From Clostridiales bacterium (GTDB taxonomy: Bacteria > Bacillota > Clostridia > Christensenellales > Aristaeellaceae): a stretch of DNA of 49,979 bases. The stretch spans positions 1-49,979 of the forward strand of contig SFFC01000020.1 of assembly GCA_004556985.1 (NCBI GenBank), given 5' to 3'. Within the stretch, counting starts at the first letter, position 1. Each line of letters begins with the position of its first letter. Shown here one piece after another: positions 47,201 to 49,979 of this stretch. The notes below the pieces were generated by a model that made no database searches, was not told the DNA's origin, and saw nothing but the letters and a program-made list of their open reading frames with translations. A program made the position numbers and the translations under genes.

Positions 47201-49979
47201 TCTGCGCATAGCCCAGGGCAGTCATCGTGACCTCCCCGGCCGCGTCGAGGTAGCGCACCTTAATCACATTGCCGCGCGCGTCGTAGAGATATCCGGTGGC
47301 CGCATAGCCGGAGGGACAGGTATAGGGCGCCCCGTCCGTGCCGATAAAGGTCTCCCTCGTGATGCGGCTCTGTGCGTCATACTCCCTGTCGATGCCCGCA
47401 TAGCCGCGCAGGCAGGTGGTCAGCGCGCCCGCGCTGTCATAGTAGCGCAGGGAGACGGCGCGGCCGCGCACGTCGTAGCCATAGCCGACGGACGCATAGC
47501 CGTCGCTGCATATCGCGCCATTGCCGTCGGCGTCAAAATACGCCTCGCCGGTCAGCCGCTGACGCTCGTCGTAGCAATAGCGCACGGTCGCGTAGCCGTT
47601 TACGAGAATCGGCTGGCCCTCCGTATTCAGATAGGTCTCGCTGAGCAGATTGCTGCGGCTGTCGTAGCTGTACTGAGCGGCCGCGTAGCCGTCTGTACCG
47701 ATGCACGGCACGCCCGCCGCGTTGAGCAGAAGCACCTTCGTGCAGTTACCCGCCGCGTCATAGCTGCGCTCCAGACGCGCGTAACCCAACGTGCTCACGG
47801 TCACAAGCTGATCTGCCGTGTCAAAATACGTCTCGCTGACCGCCCTGCCGCTTTCGTAGGCATAGCGAACCCGCGCGTAGCCCTGCGCGCCCATCGTGGC
47901 CTGCCCGTCCGTGCCGATATAGGTATTCGATTCGACGTGTCCATCGGCGTCGTAGGCGATATCCACGCCCGCGACCGCCGACTGGCTGAGTGTCAGCGCG
48001 CCGTCGGTGCCGTAATAGCGCTCACCCGTTTTGCGCCGCTTTGCGTCATAGGAATAGGAAACGCTCGCGTAGCCGCCGGAGGCCAGGCAGGGCTGCCCGT
48101 CCGCGCCGTAGAACGCTGCCGACGTCAGGCTGCCCGCGTCGTTATAGGTATAGGCCGCCATCGCGTAGCCCGCCGGCGCGACGCAGAGGCTGCCGTCCGC
48201 ATTCAGGCAGGTTTCGCGTGTCAGGCGTCCCCTGGCGTCGTATTCCAGGCGAATGGACGCATAGCCGTCGATCGTCTGCACGCTCTGGCCCGAGGCATCG
48301 AGATAGCTGCGCGAGGTGACGTTTCCTGCCGCATCGTAGGTCAGCTGCATCTGCGCATAGCCGCCCGCCGTCGTCACAAAGCCGCCCCAGGCGTCCATGT
48401 ACTGCTCCAGCACGGGCCGGCCCAGGCGGTCATACGCATAGACCACGGTGGCATAGCCGTCGGCGAGCGTCACGGCCTGACCCGCCGCGTCGACATAACC
48501 GCGCTGGGCAACCCGGCCCAGCCGGTCGTAGACGAGGTTGATGCCCGCATAGCCGCCCTGGGCGATGCAGGGCATACCGCTCTCGTCGAGATAGCGCAGC
48601 GTCACAGGCCGCTTCAGCGCGTCGTAGGTGTAGGCGATGGAGGCATAGCCGTCTGCGCACAGCGCGATCTGCCCGTCTGCATCCAGGAAATCGACCCGCA
48701 CGCAGTTCTGTCTGTCGTCGTAGGTGTAATTTGCCGCAGCATAGCCGGCGTCTCCGAAGACAGGCGCACCCGACGCGTCGAGATAATGCTCGCTCAGGAC
48801 GCTGCCAAAGGCGTTGTACGTCTGCTCGAGCACGGCATAGCCGTCTGCGTTGTCCACCGGCGCGCCGGCTTCATCCAGATACCGCGTCCGCGTGCAGCGG
48901 CCCAGGCTGTCATATTCATAGGCGATCTGCGCATAGCCGTCCGCCATGGTGACCGGCTGACCGTTCGTATCGCCGTAGACCGTCCAAACGCAATGCCCCA
49001 GCGCGTCATAGGTGTTCTGCGCCGTCGCGTAGCCCTGCGCGTTGAGCGCCGGCAGGCCATCAAGGCCGAGATAGGTTTTGCCGGTCACGTTGCCCTGCGC
49101 GTCATAGGTCATTTCCATGCCCGCGGCGCCCAGCTCGCCCAGCATCGGATTGCCGTCCGCGTCGTAATACCGCTCGCCCGTTTTGCGGCGGCGCGCATCG
49201 TAGGTATAGCGCACAGACACATATCCGCCAGATACGGCCACGGGCATGCCGTCCGCACCGGTATACTGCTCGCTTACGCAGTTACCGGCTGCGTCATAGG
49301 CATAGCTGGCCGACGCGTAGCCCTCGCTGCTCTCGCAGGGCTGGCCGTCCGCGCTAAAGTAGCTTTCCTGAACGACCTGTCCCCGCTCGTCATAGGCGAA
49401 GGTCACGCGCGCATAGCCCTTCGGGCTCTGCACCGCGTTGCCCTGTCCGTCGTCATACGCCGTCTCAACCAGCCTGTGCTGCCCGTCATAGCGCATCGTC
49501 ACGCCGCCGATGCCGTCAAGGGTCAGCATCGGCGCGCCCGTCTCGTCGAGGTAAACCGTCCGCTCCGGCTGGCCGAAGACGTTGTACTGCGTCTTCACCT
49601 GGGCATAGCCCTGCGCCGTGCGCACGCCCTGTCCGTTTTCGTCGAGATAGGCCGTTCCTGTGACGTTTCCGTTCCCATCATAGGTGAAGCGGCGGATGGC
49701 ATAGCCCTGCGCGCAGAGGATCAGGTTGCCCTGCGCGTCGAGGCATCGCTCCTCGACCACGTCGCCCTGGCTGCCGTAGACATAGCCGATGCCCTCGTAG
49801 CCGTCGGCGCAGACCGCCGGCTGCCCCTGCGCGTCAAACCAGAACGTGCTGGCGACACGGCCCTGCGCGTCGTAGATAAAGCGCGCCTGCGCGTAGCCCT
49901 CCGCGCCGCTGACCGGGTTGCCCTGCGCGTCAAGATAGGTCTCCGTCGCCTTGAGATTGACATCCGTGTAGGTATAGCG
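44241..49979 (-). CDS. Giant YD-repeat (RHS-like) protein, 5' end outside the window
   Basis: 1912 in-window residues with no stop, continuing beyond the right edge, so the true start is not visible. The whole visible chain is a tandem array of 32-residue units. The conserved positions are G1-Y2-A3, an aromatic at 7, Y9-D10, G13 followed by R or N, Y20, D22, G25 and often P27. The YD-x-x-G-R/N element and the D-x-x-G-x-P element recall RHS/YD and related surface repeats. The 32-residue period is longer than the about 20 residues of classical RHS repeats. The array ends with a shortened unit and the tail NLNRVQIP, with no core, peptidase or toxin domain. I infer a secreted or surface beta-solenoid-like protein; export signals would lie outside the window. 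Confidence 0.75.
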   Translation of the reverse strand, partial: RYTYTDVNLKATETYLDAQGNPVSGAEGYAQARFIYDAQGRVASTFWFDAQGQPAVCADGYEGIGYVYGSQGDVVEERCLDAQGNLILCAQGYAIRRFTYDGNGNVTGTAYLDENGQGVRTAQGYAQVKTQYNVFGQPERTVYLDETGAPMLTLDGIGGVTMRYDGQHRLVETAYDDGQGNAVQSPKGYARVTFAYDERGQVVQESYFSADGQPCESSEGYASASYAYDAAGNCVSEQYTGADGMPVAVSGGYVSVRYTYDARRRKTGERYYDADGNPMLGELGAAGMEMTYDAQGNVTGKTYLGLDGLPALNAQGYATAQNTYDALGHCVWTVYGDTNGQPVTMADGYAQIAYEYDSLGRCTRTRYLDEAGAPVDNADGYAVLEQTYNAFGSVLSEHYLDASGAPVFGDAGYAAANYTYDDRQNCVRVDFLDADGQIALCADGYASIAYTYDALKRPVTLRYLDESGMPCIAQGGYAGINLVYDRLGRVAQRGYVDAAGQAVTLADGYATVVYAYDRLGRPVLEQYMDAWGGFVTTAGGYAQMQLTYDAAGNVTSRSYLDASGQSVQTIDGYASIRLEYDARGRLTRETCLNADGSLCVAPAGYAMAAYTYNDAGSLTSAAFYGADGQPCLASGGYASVSYSYDAKRRKTGERYYGTDGALTLSQSAVAGVDIAYDADGHVESNTYIGTDGQATMGAQGYARVRYAYESGRAVSETYFDTADQLVTVSTLGYARLERSYDAAGNCTKVLLLNAAGVPCIGTDGYAAAQYSYDSRSNLLSETYLNTEGQPILVNGYATVRYCYDERQRLTGEAYFDADGNGAICSDGYASVGYGYDVRGRAVSLRYYDSAGALTTCLRGYAGIDREYDAQSRITRETFIGTDGAPYTCPSGYAATGYLYDARGNVIKVRYLDAAGEVTMTALGYAQMETQYDAYGRVTLRAYQDTIGQGVVISEGYASIAYAYDARGRVIRESYYGADGAASALLGCYGQRTFEYDDRNNVIRECFLDGWGNAVRIPDGYACVERDYDAQNRVTELRYRDEAGLLTVASSGYAGVQYAYDADNHVLLERYLGADGAAIQLASGYACVRYAYDGRGNQTLVAYYDDLDEPCVISDGYAAISRTYDAAGNVTLESYLDARHYPTVLSAGFAQIQYTYDAKNRRTSMRYLGADGELVNLNMGYAVIETAWSDDGLTCWERVYNRVGEACRMTDGAWMIRTVRTEEGLATEMAYLDQEGQPMLGTNGFSITRYGYDELRRQTYVGYYDETGALCLATGGYAARQTAYDAAGNIVREAWLGTDGAPMNIRAGYAAAEYSYDLNGNRTQARYYGEDGALVVTDYGYAVLDRQYDAQGNLLKEAYLDENLNLINGYGGYAYVLYEYDANGNATRISFYDHVQQPALINGEYAQVALEYDARGNLLMEAYYGAAGEPVLHQRIAWAIRYTYDDHDRLTELWYYGTDGNPIKTQTGYCGQRITYDAHGNRLSIVSLNEKGEPTFGNLRFAQVTYAYDEHDRVTEVNFLDPAGELIVSSYGYAQELYVYDAQGHVLEIRHQNEKGETCDYASTYALLQYAYDADGNCIRTGYYKTDGEYGRGSFGEAYSERTYNENGNLTREAFFGEDGQLYVISYGFAGRTAQYNENGGLIAEQYFGSDGQPVVWKGGYASATYVCDWAGRVTEERYFDAAGSPVRQAGGYEVKRMEYDASGNVIWEGYFLGDGSPVACMDGYEAKDIVVDSSGRPVLEKYIDAAGNPMASANGSLQVRMEYGEDNLVSARVSLDAGGEPMVTSDGYTRVEYVYDSMSRVREEHFMDAQRNPVTTAGGYQVVRYTRDLMNRVTQEVYLLADGETKVDGVKGYAEVAYEYDANSRVTAETYYGADGWGTNNADGVARIERSYDADGSLVEEKKFNLNRVQIP
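44244..49979 (-). repeat. Array of 58 full 96-bp (32-residue) repeats, with partial units at both ends
   Basis: Counting unit by unit, 58 consecutive units plus a partial unit at each end (27 residues at the window edge, 29 at the C-terminus) account for all 1912 residues. Only two units deviate: one of 31 residues at 47598-47690 and one of 33 at 44427-44525. Units are divergent in DNA sequence, so the array is old rather than a recent expansion. Confidence 0.88.

Noticed and set aside
44241..49979. Calling the giant protein an RHS toxin, or the 96-bp periodicity a CRISPR-like array
   Set aside because: No RHS core, autoproteolysis site or C-terminal toxin is present. The repeats are protein-coding, divergent in DNA and lack unique spacers.
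1..49979. Search for tRNA, rRNA, insertion sequences, prophage, riboswitches or CRISPR arrays
   Set aside because: No cloverleaf, transposase, terminal inverted repeats, phage structural genes or recognisable aptamer was found by reading; short or divergent elements could have been missed.

Overview
The window looks like a chromosomal segment of a GC-rich (by eye above 60 %) spore-forming Bacillota of class Clostridia. The pointers are spoIIE with a Spo0A-type promoter, a class III fructose-1,6-bisphosphatase, the tilS-hpt-ftsH order, VanW, DUF711/ACT and DUF5662 proteins, and a collagen-like protein of the exosporium type. Family or genus cannot be fixed from the sequence. I see no tRNA, rRNA, insertion sequence, prophage or CRISPR array.

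Layout. (1) 1-2015 (+): end of a branched-chain amino acid ABC transporter operon (livM C-terminus, livG, livF), closed by a bidirectional terminator and followed by a multi-hairpin intergenic repeat. (2) 2259-7133 (-): one operon from a clear promoter: Eis-like acetyltransferase, rRNA methyltransferase, threonine aldolase, a membrane-anchored ComEC-like metallo-beta-lactamase-fold protein lacking its metal ligands, and an M23/SpoIIQ-like endopeptidase. (3) 7211-8398 (-): a CDF cation exporter. (4) 8611-16716 (-): a tightly packed operon of D,D-carboxypeptidase, RluB pseudouridine synthase, a zinc-ribbon/TPR membrane protein, a NusG-II protein, acyltransferase 3, endonuclease IV and ketopantoate reductase. 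(5) 16759-17853 (+): collagen-like protein with a cysteine-rich head and a possible sigma-K promoter. (6) 17919-26477 (-): ACT protein, DUF711, PepF, a frameshifted small gene, a membrane protein, a HAD-thymidylate kinase fusion, MnmA, DUF5662, and an NlpC/P60 hydrolase behind a terminator-like hairpin. (7) 26579-32106 (-): PHP phosphoesterase, VanW protein, RidA, FBPase III and a HAD phosphatase. (8) 32445-36457 (-): tilS-hpt-ftsH from one promoter. (9) 36593-38644 (-): spoIIE. (10) 38776-40956: rmuC (-) and a divergent membrane protein (+). A perfect-consensus leftward promoter sits behind the latter and would read antisense through it into rmuC. (11) 41077-49979 (-): LytR-CpsA-Psr protein, CpsB-type phosphatase and a fused Wzz/BY-kinase, preceded by a giant repeat protein running off the right edge.

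The most unusual object is that repeat protein. In-window it is 1912 residues and consists of 58 consecutive units of almost exactly 32 residues with a YD motif, flanked by a partial unit at each end. The only length exceptions are one unit of 31 and one of 33. It shows signs of a 12-unit super-period and has no recognisable C-terminal effector. It lies immediately upstream of capsule-type tyrosine kinase and phosphatase genes.
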